Shown here piece after piece: positions 40,598-48,484 of a stretch of DNA of 64,000 nt. Each line of letters opens with the position of its first letter. The stretch's first letter is position 1. The stretch is from assembly GCA_021372355.1 (NCBI GenBank), contig JAJFUQ010000214.1:1-64000 (forward strand). The letters are read 5' to 3'. Below the pieces are notes generated by a model that was not told where the DNA came from, ran no database searches, and was given only the letters and a program-made list of their open reading frames with translations. The stretch comes from Nocardiaceae bacterium. GTDB taxonomy: Bacteria; Actinomycetota; Actinomycetes; Mycobacteriales; Mycobacteriaceae. Made by a program: the position numbers and the translations under genes.

Positions 40598-41758
40598 GTG
40601 AGCGAAACTGACGTGACGACGCCAGAATCCACTGACCGCGAGGCCGATCGCGGCACCTACATCGGCAAGGGTCTGATGTGGGTCGCCAAGTGGTGCGCCG
40701 CCCTGCTGGTGATCGCTGGCGCCCTGTGGGTGCTCGGCCTGGTCGTGGCAAAGCTGTGGTCCATCATTCTTCCCATCGTGCTGGCCGCGATCGTGGCCAC
40801 CGTTCTATGGCCGGTGGTGAAGCTTCTCGTCCGATTCAAAGTGCCATCCGGCGCGGCCGCAGCTGTGGCCACGCTCGGTTTCATCGGAGTGCTCGTCGGC
40901 GTCGTCGCCTTGATCGTTCCCTCGGTCGTCGATCAGGCGCCCGAGCTTGCCAACAAGGCAGCGGGCGGAATCGCGAAGATCCAGGACTGGCTGCACGGTC
41001 CGCCGCTCAACCTGGACGACAGTCAGTTGTCGACCTATACCGACGCGATCGTCGACAAGTTGCAGTCGAGCGCGAGCCAGATCGCCTCGGGGGTGTTCAG
41101 CGGCGTCGGCGCCGTGACATCGGCGCTGGTCAATCTCGTTGTCGTGCTGTTCTTGGCATTCTTCTTCGTCAAAGACGGACCGCGATTCCTGCCGTGGTTG
41201 CACTCGGTCGTCGGGTCCGGGTCAGGCGCTCATTTCGAGGTCGTGCTGTACCGCATCTGGAACGCGCTCGGCGGATTCATTCGAACGCAAGCGGTCGTGA
41301 GCTTCATCGACGCGGTCATGATCGGGCTCGGCCTGGTGATTCTGGACGTCCCGTTGGCGCTGGCCCTGACGGTGATCACGTTCCTCGGTGGGTTCGTGCC
41401 GATCGTCGGTGCTTTGGTCGCCGGGGCGCTCGCGGCTCTGGTTGCGCTCGTCGCCAACGGGCTCACGACGGCACTCATCGTGCTGGCGATCATCGCGGCG
41501 GTTCAGCAGATCGAAGGCAACGTGCTGCAGCCGATTCTGCAGAGTCGCTCGCTCAACCTGCACGCGGCCATCGTTCTGCTTGCGGTCACAGCCGGCGGTT
41601 CGCTCTGGGGAATCATCGGAGTGTTCCTCGCGGTCCCGGCCGCCTCGGTCGCCGCGGTCATCCTGCGTTACCTCGGCGAGCAACTCGACAAGCGAGCGGC
41701 TCCGCCGCCGCCACTGGAGAGCGAGCCGGAACTCGAGGATGTGGCCGCCGCGACCTGA
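40598..41758 (+). CDS. AI-2E family transporter (PerM-like)
   Basis: 386 residues from the GTG at 40598. About seven membrane helices with the PF01594 layout: two N-terminal helices (LWSIILPIVLAAIVATVLWP), an extended middle region, LAFFFVKDGPRFLPWL, and the C-terminal signature LNLHAAIVLLAVTAGGSLWG with IGVFLAVPAASV. Family members are exporters or permeases of varied small molecules. AI-2 itself is not implied in this lineage. The last 25 residues are acidic and cytoplasmic. Confidence 0.88.
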   Translation: MSETDVTTPESTDREADRGTYIGKGLMWVAKWCAALLVIAGALWVLGLVVAKLWSIILPIVLAAIVATVLWPVVKLLVRFKVPSGAAAAVATLGFIGVLVGVVALIVPSVVDQAPELANKAAGGIAKIQDWLHGPPLNLDDSQLSTYTDAIVDKLQSSASQIASGVFSGVGAVTSALVNLVVVLFLAFFFVKDGPRFLPWLHSVVGSGSGAHFEVVLYRIWNALGGFIRTQAVVSFIDAVMIGLGLVILDVPLALALTVITFLGGFVPIVGALVAGALAALVALVANGLTTALIVLAIIAAVQQIEGNVLQPILQSRSLNLHAAIVLLAVTAGGSLWGIIGVFLAVPAASVAAVILRYLGEQLDKRAAPPPPLESEPELEDVAAAT

Positions 41759-41765
41759 GTAGCGT

Positions 41766-42611
41766 TCAGGAACCGCGGCACACCATCACCGGGCACGGTG
41801 CGTGCTTGATGAGGTGCGCACTGACGGAACCGAGGATGAGTGCCCCGGCCCGCCCCCTGCCGTGACTGCCGACGACGACCAATCGCGCATTCGTCGCCAT
41901 CTCGGACAGGAGGTCGCGTGGGTCCCCAGGGGTCGAGACGGACTTGACGTGGACGTCAGGGTACTTCTCAGACCAACCGGCGAGGCTCTCCGAAAGGAGC
42001 GCCTTGTTTTCCTGAGCGAACTTTTCCTCTTCCCAGATACGGCTCTCGCTCCAGGCGTGTACCGCTTCGAGTTCCGCGCCGAACCAGCTCGCGAACTCGA
42101 ACGCGTGCTCGACTGCTGCTTCGCTGAGCGGGCTTCCATCGACTCCGACGACAACCCGCCGGTGGCCGGCGCCGGGCCGCCAGATCACGACCGGACACGG
42201 CGCGTGGTTGGCGACAAGCGATGCCGTCGACCCGACCATGAGCGACTGGGCAGTTGCGGTGCGGTGTGCACCGACGACCAGGAGCCGTGCTTTGCCGCTC
42301 AACGCAATGAGCATCAGGTCCGCGGGCCCCGGCTTGATCACGGTGTGAATTTCCAGTTCGGGATGCTGTTCGGCAACCTCTTCACGGATGCGCGTCACGA
42401 GCCGCTCCGCCGCTTCTTCCGCCTGCGCGATCGAGGGCGTCGCGAGTAACGATGCCTCGCTGAGGTACCAGCCGGGGATGGTCACACCGTGCGCGATCAC
42501 CAGTGGCGCATTCATTTGTTGTGCAACGTCGGCGGCCCAGAAAGTCGCTCGCATTGCCGTGTGCGAGTTGTCGACACCGACGACGACTGACGTGGAATCT
42601 ACAAGAGTCAT
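41766..42611 (-). CDS. Universal stress protein, two USP domains
   Basis: 281 residues of the MTL-D-TS-V-GVD subgroup also seen at 23009 and 24901, but transcribed on the opposite strand. Domain 1 loop is GAHRTATAQSLMVGSTA and domain 2 has GSHGRGRAGALILGSVS with the complete G-x2-G-x9-G-S. The strongest DosR-like box of the window (42644-42663) lies 33 bases upstream. Converges with the AI-2E transporter gene. Confidence 0.91.
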   Translation of the reverse strand: MTLVDSTSVVVGVDNSHTAMRATFWAADVAQQMNAPLVIAHGVTIPGWYLSEASLLATPSIAQAEEAAERLVTRIREEVAEQHPELEIHTVIKPGPADLMLIALSGKARLLVVGAHRTATAQSLMVGSTASLVANHAPCPVVIWRPGAGHRRVVVGVDGSPLSEAAVEHAFEFASWFGAELEAVHAWSESRIWEEEKFAQENKALLSESLAGWSEKYPDVHVKSVSTPGDPRDLLSEMATNARLVVVGSHGRGRAGALILGSVSAHLIKHAPCPVMVCRGS

Positions 42612-42643
42612 GAACTCACAGTGATCTGTCGTGGCTCGCCGGC

Positions 42644-42663
42644 TTAGGGGCGAAAGTCCCCAG
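42644..42663. promoter_or_regulatory. DosR-like box before the USP at 41766 (best in window)
   Basis: TTAGGGGCGAAAGTCCCCAG is near-palindromic (GGGG-C-GAAAGT-CCCC) and matches about 16 of 20 positions of the DosR consensus, with the right half-site AGTCCC complete. Confidence 0.65.
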
Positions 42664-42797
42664 ATCTACTTGGATCGCGTTTGCCTCGCGCCTCGGCGTT
42701 GGGGCCAATTACCCATCGACGCAACGACCTTCGACTCTCTTTCGCACCTTCGGACCTGCCGAGGATGGGGGTAACAACACTAGAAGGAGACTGTGCC

Positions 42798-43691
42798 GTG
42801 CCCGATCCAGTAATCGCGGTTCGACAGCTCGTGAAGAACTTCGGTTCCGCACGAGCCCTTGATGGGTTAGACCTCGTCGTACAGCGGGGTGAGATACACG
42901 GCTTTCTGGGCCCGAACGGATCGGGGAAATCGACAACCCTTCGAGCCCTGCTCGGCCTGATCCGAACCAACGGCGGTACCGCACAAGTATTTGGACTCGA
43001 CCCCTGGAAGGACGCCGTCGCGATCCATCGGCGCCTTGCATACGTGCCGGGTGACGTTGCGCTGTGGCCGAACCTGACGGGCGGCGAGACGATCGATCTG
43101 CTTCTCCGCCTTCGTGGCATCGAGCCCGGCAAGTCCGCGCGCGATGATCTGATCAGCCAATTCGAGCTCGACCCGACAAAGAAGGGTCGCGCGTATTCCA
43201 AGGGCAACCGGCAGAAGATCGCGCTTGTGGCGGCCTTTGCGACGCCCGTCGAGTTGTTACTGCTGGATGAGCCCACGAGCGGGCTCGATCCGCTGATGGA
43301 GCAGGTCTTCAACAAGCTGATCGCCGAAGCGAAGACCAATGGAACGACCGTGCTGCTGTCGAGTCACATCCTGAGCGAGGTCGAGCACCTCGCGGATCAC
43401 GTCACGATCATTCGAGCCGGTAAGAGCGTCGAGACCGGTGCGTTGGCCGACATGCGCCACCTCCGACGGACGGTCATTCGTGCCGACTTGGTGGGGCTTC
43501 CGACCGACCTCGGGTCACTCCCCGGTGTTCACGACGTCCGATTCGAAGGTTCGACCGTGCAGTGCTCGGTTGATGGCCCCGGACTCAACCGCGTACTGAC
43601 GGTCCTGAGCGAGGTCGGCGTTCACTCGCTGTCGTGCACCGAGCCCTCCCTCGAAGAACTGTTCCTCGACGCTTATCGGAGGCAGTCGTGA
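42798..43691 (+). CDS. ABC transporter ATP-binding protein
   Basis: 297 residues from the GTG at 42798, after AGAAGGAGA. Walker A is GPNGSGKST, the signature is YSKGNRQKIA (a common variant in this exporter subfamily) and Walker B is LLLLDEPTSGLDP. Its partner permease overlaps the stop codon (GTGA). The pair resembles actinobacterial exporters annotated for tetronasin or polyketide antibiotics, so drug or lipid export is probable. The substrate is unknown. Confidence 0.92.
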   Translation: MPDPVIAVRQLVKNFGSARALDGLDLVVQRGEIHGFLGPNGSGKSTTLRALLGLIRTNGGTAQVFGLDPWKDAVAIHRRLAYVPGDVALWPNLTGGETIDLLLRLRGIEPGKSARDDLISQFELDPTKKGRAYSKGNRQKIALVAAFATPVELLLLDEPTSGLDPLMEQVFNKLIAEAKTNGTTVLLSSHILSEVEHLADHVTIIRAGKSVETGALADMRHLRRTVIRADLVGLPTDLGSLPGVHDVRFEGSTVQCSVDGPGLNRVLTVLSEVGVHSLSCTEPSLEELFLDAYRRQS

Positions 43692-45247
43692 GCTCGGACA
43701 TTGCCCTGCTGACCCGGCAGGCGCTCCGTCGCGACCGGGTCATGGCAAGTGCGTGGACCGCGATGCTCGTCCTGATGGTCTATGCCTCGGCGGCGGCCAC
43801 CCCAGGCATCTACGACTCGGTTGAATCCCGTGTCCACGCGGCACAAGCGATCGGCACCAGTCCGGCAACCGTGGCTCTGTACGGCCCGATCCTCGACCCG
43901 TCCAGCCTTGGAGAGCTGGCGATGATCAAGATGACGGTCTTGTACGCGGTGTTCGTCTCGTTGATGTTCATCATGCTCGTACGCCGTCACACGCGCCTCG
44001 ACGAAGAGCGCGGACTCTCCGAGTTGACCGAGAGTGCCCCGGTGAATCGGAACGCCCCGTACGCCGCAGCCTTGGTCGAGGCGATGCTGCTCGTCGCCGT
44101 GCTGGGAGTGGGCACCGTCCTCGCCAACGTCGCCGGTGGACTACCGATCGGCGGCTCAGTGTTGTTTGCGCTGTCGTGGGTGGGCACAGCGCTCGTCGCG
44201 ACCGGGATCGGAGCGGTGGCCGTGCAGCTGTCGACCAGCGCGCGGACGTGCGCCGCGATCGCTGCGGCCACGATCATGGTGCTGTATGTCATTCGCGCGG
44301 TCGGCGACGTCGGCTGGCATTGGCTGAGCTGGTTGTCCCCCTTCGGCTGGAACACGCAGCTTCGGCCGTGGTCCGAACCCCGGCTGTGGGTCCTCGTGCT
44401 CTACGTCTTACTCACGCTCGTGCTGCTCACCATTGCCGGCGTGCTGCGGCACCGCCGTGATCTCGGCAGCGGCGTCTTCCCCGATCGGCGTGGGCCTGCA
44501 GTCGGCGCCACGTCACTGAGCAACCCGTTCGCACTGGCGTGGAGATTGCACCGCACCACCGTGCTGATCTGGACCGTCAGCTCGGCCGTGCTCGGCTTGT
44601 TGCTCGGTGCGATCGCGCCGATTGCCAAGGATCTGTTGGACAGCGAAATGGCACAGGAGATGTTCCGCAGGCTCGGCGGACCGGGAGCAGTCGAGAATGC
44701 CCTATTGGCCGCGGAGTTGAGCGTCGCCGCAATCGTCGTGACGTGTTTCGGAATCAGTGTCACCATGCACAGCGCTGAAGACGAGCGTGCAGGGCTCAGT
44801 GAAAACGTCAGCGCCACAGCAGCTTCCCGCCGTGCCATGTGGTGGTCGACGGCAAGCGTCGCGCTTGTGGGCGGAGCGTGGCTCATGCTCATCACGGGAT
44901 TCGCGGCCGCGGTCGGATCCGGTGCCGGCGTCGTGCGGATCACCGCTGCATCGCTGGCGCATGTTCCGGCGGTCTGGGCCGCCACGGCCGTGGGATTGGC
45001 CGCGTTCGGATTGGGCGCCCGCTTTGCCGTTGGTGGATGGGTCGCTCTCGGCGGTTTCCTGGTCCTGGGCGTCGTCGGAGATCTCCTCGCGCTTCCGGGG
45101 TGGGTCACCGGCCTGTCCCCCTTCCAGCACGTTCCGTTGCTGCCCTCCACCGACTTCCGATGGCAACCCGAGGCTTGGCTGCTGGCAGTCGCCGCCGCAA
45201 TCGTCCTGTTCGGCTGGGCCCGGTACGAGCGTCGCGACACCGCATGA
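43688..45247 (+). CDS. ABC transporter permease (polyketide/tetronasin exporter type)
   Basis: 519 residues from the GTG at 43688, overlapping the ATPase stop. About 12 membrane helices in two similar halves (starts near 20 and 285; each begins with a helix like SAWTAMLVLMVYASAAATPG). The first-half loop RRHTRLDEERGLSELTESAP and second-half loop EDERAGLSENVSATAASRRA are the matched cytoplasmic coupling segments of this family. Works with the ATPase as an exporter. A DosR-like box and the Acg-type nitroreductase follow. Confidence 0.87.
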   Translation: MSSDIALLTRQALRRDRVMASAWTAMLVLMVYASAAATPGIYDSVESRVHAAQAIGTSPATVALYGPILDPSSLGELAMIKMTVLYAVFVSLMFIMLVRRHTRLDEERGLSELTESAPVNRNAPYAAALVEAMLLVAVLGVGTVLANVAGGLPIGGSVLFALSWVGTALVATGIGAVAVQLSTSARTCAAIAAATIMVLYVIRAVGDVGWHWLSWLSPFGWNTQLRPWSEPRLWVLVLYVLLTLVLLTIAGVLRHRRDLGSGVFPDRRGPAVGATSLSNPFALAWRLHRTTVLIWTVSSAVLGLLLGAIAPIAKDLLDSEMAQEMFRRLGGPGAVENALLAAELSVAAIVVTCFGISVTMHSAEDERAGLSENVSATAASRRAMWWSTASVALVGGAWLMLITGFAAAVGSGAGVVRITAASLAHVPAVWAATAVGLAAFGLGARFAVGGWVALGGFLVLGVVGDLLALPGWVTGLSPFQHVPLLPSTDFRWQPEAWLLAVAAAIVLFGWARYERRDTA

Positions 45248-45295
45248 CGACCTGCACCGCTCCGGCCTCGGAGCGGTGCCAAAAGGTCCTCCTAC

Positions 45296-45315
45296 CCGGT
45301 GACCTCCGGCCCCTG
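45296..45315. promoter_or_regulatory. DosR-like box before the Acg-type nitroreductase
   Basis: CCGGTGACCTCCGGCCCCTG has the GGTGACC...GGCCCC core and lies 64 bases before the nitroreductase start. About 11 of 20 consensus positions agree. Confidence 0.4.
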
Positions 45316-45378
45316 TCCTGCCGGCCGCCGAAACCTAACGTCAAATCCATCAGCAGTACGCAATTTCAAGGAGTCACG

Positions 45379-46362
45379 ATGACGCTCACGGCGCCGGACA
45401 CCGATCTGATCACCCACGCGGTGGCGCTGGCTTCCCGCGCACCGTCGCTCCACAACAGCCAGCCTTGGCGTTGGCGCTACGACAAGACCGGCCTCAATCT
45501 GTATGCGGACCCGAGCCGCCTCGTTTCGGCGACCGACCCGGCCGGACGCGAGCTCCTGCTGAGCTGCGGTGCGGTGCTGAATCACCTCGAGGCCGCGCTG
45601 TCGGGTATCGGATACAAGGCGCTTGTCGAGCGGTTTCCCGACCCGAACAACTCTCGGTTCCTCGCGCACATCGAGTTCGCCCACGTGACGTTCGTGACCG
45701 ATGCGCAGAAGGCCAGGCGCGAGGCAATTCGCGACCGCTACAGCGACCGGTTGCCTCTCGAGTCCCCCACCGGCTGGGACGCGTTCGAGACCATTCTGCG
45801 GCAGACACTCCGCGATGACGTCGAGCTGACCGTTCTCCCCGAGACCGCGCGCGCTGGACTCGAAGAGGCGTCCCAACTCGTCGAGGGCATGCGTCGCTAC
45901 GACTCGAGGTATCACGCTGAACTGCATTGGTGGGCGGGCCACACAGTGAATTCGACGGGCGTTCCGCGCGAGTTGCTGCCGTCGCCGGACGAGAGCGAGC
46001 GAGTAGGCGTGGGCCGCACGTTCCCACGACAGGAACAGCAGCAGGGACGCCGAGCCGACGTTGCCGAAGACAAGGCAGTAGTGGTGGTTCTGTCGACCGA
46101 CACCGACACCCCGCGCGACCTTCTTCGGTGTGGCGAGGCGCTGTCCACCGTGCTGTTGGAGGCGACGATGGCGAACTATGCCACGTGCACCTTGACGCAC
46201 GTCGTCGAGCATCCGAGCAGCCGAGCCATCATCCAGAAGATGGTCGGCGGCGATCGCAAGCCCCAGGTGCTCGTCCGCATCGGAGACGCGCCGGCAACCG
46301 GCCTACCTCTTGTCCAGACGCCTCGACGCGACGTCCACGACACTCTCGAGATCAGGATCTGA
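45379..46362 (+). CDS. Acg-family nitroreductase-fold protein
   Basis: 327 residues from the ATG at 45379, after AAGGAG. Opening ALASRAPSLHNSQPWRWRYD with YADPSRLVSATDPAGREL is the hallmark of the Acg family (Rv2032, Rv3131 and Rv3127 in M. tuberculosis, all DosR-controlled). The fold is that of an FMN nitroreductase. The mycobacterial Acg lid blocks the active site, and Acg is thought to sequester flavin rather than reduce nitro groups. Family recognition is strong and the function is inferred from Acg. Confidence 0.9.
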   Translation: MTLTAPDTDLITHAVALASRAPSLHNSQPWRWRYDKTGLNLYADPSRLVSATDPAGRELLLSCGAVLNHLEAALSGIGYKALVERFPDPNNSRFLAHIEFAHVTFVTDAQKARREAIRDRYSDRLPLESPTGWDAFETILRQTLRDDVELTVLPETARAGLEEASQLVEGMRRYDSRYHAELHWWAGHTVNSTGVPRELLPSPDESERVGVGRTFPRQEQQQGRRADVAEDKAVVVVLSTDTDTPRDLLRCGEALSTVLLEATMANYATCTLTHVVEHPSSRAIIQKMVGGDRKPQVLVRIGDAPATGLPLVQTPRRDVHDTLEIRI

Positions 46363-46365
46363 CCG

Positions 46366-46653
46366 ATGACACACACGACGGCCGTGGACGCGGTTCTCCT
46401 GGCGTTTGGGGCTGCGTGCTTTGCCGGCGGTCTCCGGATACTCCGCGTAGATGGTTGCCGCCGGCGTCGAGCCGCTGCCCGGGCAATCCATCCCGCAGTC
46501 TGGGCCACGATGCCGGGCGCCGACCGAGCCGACCTTCTCGTCGAAGCAGGTCTGGCTCGTCGTCGACTCGCGGGCGAGATCGACCAAGCCACCTACCAGC
46601 GTGGGATGTCCGAGCTGGCGGCGCACCGCGGTGCGACCGAGCTGTTGGCGTAA
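46366..46653 (+). CDS. Small protein with N-terminal helix and SHOCT-like end
   Basis: 95 residues starting three bases after the nitroreductase stop. One hydrophobic N-terminal helix (VDAVLLAFGAACFAGGLRIL) is followed by an Arg-rich stretch. The C-terminus, LARRRLAGEIDQATYQRGMS, resembles the short SHOCT-type oligomerisation motif. Function unknown. The tight spacing and downstream terminator suggest it closes the nitroreductase operon. Confidence 0.6.
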   Translation: MTHTTAVDAVLLAFGAACFAGGLRILRVDGCRRRRAAARAIHPAVWATMPGADRADLLVEAGLARRRLAGEIDQATYQRGMSELAAHRGATELLA

Positions 46654-46663
46654 GCGACGCGAC

Positions 46664-46706
46664 AAAACGATGGTCCCGAGCTCATTGAGTTCGGGACCAT
46701 CGTTTT
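46664..46706 (+). terminator. Rho-independent-type terminator
   Basis: A 16-base perfect stem (AAAACGATGGTCCCGA and its complement) with an 11-base loop, ending in a TTTT run. It ends the nitroreductase operon. The stem A/T ends would work in both directions. Confidence 0.85.
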
Positions 46707-46721
46707 CCATGACGGGAAAAG

Positions 46722-46793
46722 TGGGCGCGGAGGGTTTCGAACCCCCGACCGCTGGTGTGTAAGACCAGAGCTCTACCACTGAGCTACACGCCC
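46722..46793 (-). tRNA. tRNA-Val (anticodon TAC)
   Basis: On the minus strand the sequence opens GGGCGTGTAGCTCAGTGGTA with the D-stem and D-loop. The anticodon arm is CTGGT-CTTACAC-ACCAG with anticodon TAC, reading valine GTA codons. The T-arm is GGGGGTTCGAAACCC-type. The seven-base acceptor stem pairs GGGCGTG with CGCGCCC (one G-T pair) and A is the discriminator. CCA is not encoded. Confidence 0.95.
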
Positions 46794-46857
46794 TGACGCG
46801 ATTCGTGACGGTTGGCCTGCACTCAGCGCGGGCTAATCGTCACGATTCGCAAATGCC

Positions 46858-47328
46858 CTAAGACGATAGCGCGGCGAGCGCATTCTCCCAAGCTGACTGG
46901 TCACGAGGTTGTCCCGGCTGGTTCATCTCGGCCCAGCGGATGACACCGGCCTTGTCGATGACGAACGTGCCGCGGTTGGGCGTGCCGTTGTCCGCGTTGA
47001 GTACGCCGTACTCGTCCGCGACGGCCCCGTGCGGCCAGAAGTCCGACAGGATCGGGAACAGGTAGCCGTTCTGCGCCGACCAGATCTTGTGCGTCACGCT
47101 CGGTCCGACGGAGATCCCGATTGTCTCGACGTCGTCGTTCTGGAACTTCGGAAGTTCGTCGCGGACCGCAGCGAATTCGCTGGTGCAGATGCCGGTGAAG
47201 GCAAGCGGGAAGAATACGAGCAGAACGTTCTTGACACCGCGGTACGACGACAGCGTCACCGGTTGGTTGTTCTGATCTTTGAGTGTGAAGTCCGGTGCTT
47301 CGGTCCCGACGGCAAGCGGCATACCCAT
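46858..47328 (-). CDS. ahpE: Peroxiredoxin AhpE
   Basis: 156 residues from the ATG at 47328. One-cysteine-type peroxiredoxin: AVGTEAPDFTLKDQNNQPVT is the family opening, PLAFTGICTSEF holds the peroxidatic Cys in its Thr-containing pocket, and the C-terminal FVIDKAGVIRWAEM is conserved. It reduces organic peroxides and peroxynitrite, recycled by mycothiol/mycoredoxin in relatives. Gene order with DUF3052 and aceE matches the Rv2238c-Rv2241 region of M. tuberculosis. It lies downstream of the DUF3052 gene, 17 bases apart. Confidence 0.94.
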   Translation of the reverse strand: MGMPLAVGTEAPDFTLKDQNNQPVTLSSYRGVKNVLLVFFPLAFTGICTSEFAAVRDELPKFQNDDVETIGISVGPSVTHKIWSAQNGYLFPILSDFWPHGAVADEYGVLNADNGTPNRGTFVIDKAGVIRWAEMNQPGQPRDQSAWENALAALSS

Positions 47329-47345
47329 GACCCTAGCCAGAGGCT

Positions 47346-47774
47346 CTAGCGCTTGGGCACCCGGGACTTCGGTTGTACGAGTCGGCTGCCGATCCACGAG
47401 CCCAGATTGACCGCCGAGGTCTGCGTGAGACCGGCGGTCGGAGCGGATTCTGCGATCTCGCTCGGGGCGACATGTCCGTCATGTCCGGTTTTGGGGGTGA
47501 GAACCCAGATGATGCCGTCGTCGGCAAGCGGTCCGATGGCGTCCATCAGAGCGTCGACGAGGTCGCCGTCGCCGTCACGCCACCAGAGAACGACGACGTC
47601 GATGACTTCGTCGGAGTCGTCGTCGAGCATTTCCTCGCCGATGGCATCCTCGACGTCCGCGCGGAGCTCATCGTCCGTGTCGTCGTCCCACCCGAGCTCC
47701 TGCACCACCATTCCTTTGGAGATACCGAGCTTCTGCGCATAGTTCGTCTGGTCCGACGCCGACGCCACGGTCAT
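47346..47774 (-). CDS. DUF3052 family protein
   Basis: 142 residues. Acidic protein with family segments QTNYAQKLGISKGMVVQELG, then IDVVVLWWRDGDGDLVDALM and GIIWVLTPKTGHDGHV. It is widely conserved in actinobacteria, usually beside aceE and ahpE as here (Rv2239c position). The fold resembles small RNA- or ligand-binding domains, but no function is established. GGGAG and GGAGGA precede the ATG. Probably co-transcribed with ahpE. Confidence 0.88.
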   Translation of the reverse strand: MTVASASDQTNYAQKLGISKGMVVQELGWDDDTDDELRADVEDAIGEEMLDDDSDEVIDVVVLWWRDGDGDLVDALMDAIGPLADDGIIWVLTPKTGHDGHVAPSEIAESAPTAGLTQTSAVNLGSWIGSRLVQPKSRVPKR

Positions 47775-47861
47775 TCCTCCGCTCCCTGGTGTGCACTGGT
47801 GCTGGACAAAAGCGAACCTTGTTACGCGCGTGTGCGCAAGAGAATGGCGAGAATTGCCCAG

Positions 47862-48374
47862 TTAATAGGGCGCACAAGCTTCTTGAGCGGCATCCGCGGC
47901 CTGGTTAAGGGCATCGCCCTTGGGATTCAGCGCATCCGCCTCATCCCGGCGCTTAAGACTATCTGATACCTCGCCGGCCGCTTTACGCCAGGCCTCGAGA
48001 GCGGTTTTGATCTCCGGTTTGACCTCCGGAACGAGAGATCGTCCGACGGTGCCGGTCCACTTGTCGATCGTCTCGAGGGCGGTGGTGAGCTTCGGCCCGG
48101 CCGTCGCCCCGTCGTAGCCGTGCTCGGTGTTGTAGGCGTCCACGAAGTCGTTGAGGGCTCGGATCACCTGTATGCGACCGTCCCGGAAGTCCTGACATGC
48201 CTTCACCGTGACGTCGTGGATGTGCTGCTGGCGAACCTCGGCTTGGTGGGCCGCAAGATCACTGGGATTCGCCCTCCCGGTGCCGTCGATCGATGCTGAA
48301 CAGCCGGATACCAAGGCGGGAGCGAGAGCGGCGAACATAATGAACAGGACAGCTCTACCAGTTCTTTTCGCCAC
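47862..48374 (-). CDS. Putative lipoprotein, helical
   Basis: 170 residues from the GTG at 48374 (AGGGG upstream; the TTG one codon earlier is less likely). Signal peptide with lipobox VSGC near residue 24, then a mature helical domain with two cysteines ([10 protein letters not shown] and QEACAPY) that could form a disulfide. It occupies the position of Rv2240c. It resembles in plan the two lipoproteins on the other side of aceE (51358, 51906): lipobox, Thr/Gly-rich tether, four-helix-like domain, paired Cys. Function unknown. Confidence 0.75.
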   Translation of the reverse strand: MAKRTGRAVLFIMFAALAPALVSGCSASIDGTGRANPSDLAAHQAEVRQQHIHDVTVKACQDFRDGRIQVIRALNDFVDAYNTEHGYDGATAGPKLTTALETIDKWTGTVGRSLVPEVKPEIKTALEAWRKAAGEVSDSLKRRDEADALNPKGDALNQAADAAQEACAPY

Positions 48375-48484
48375 CAAAATCCCCTAGGTTAGGAATTGCG
48401 CCGTCCCACAAGACGGACCCCAATATCGTCCCACGACGCACCCATCGCGGGACAAGGATGCATCACCCTACGAGGAGAATGACC

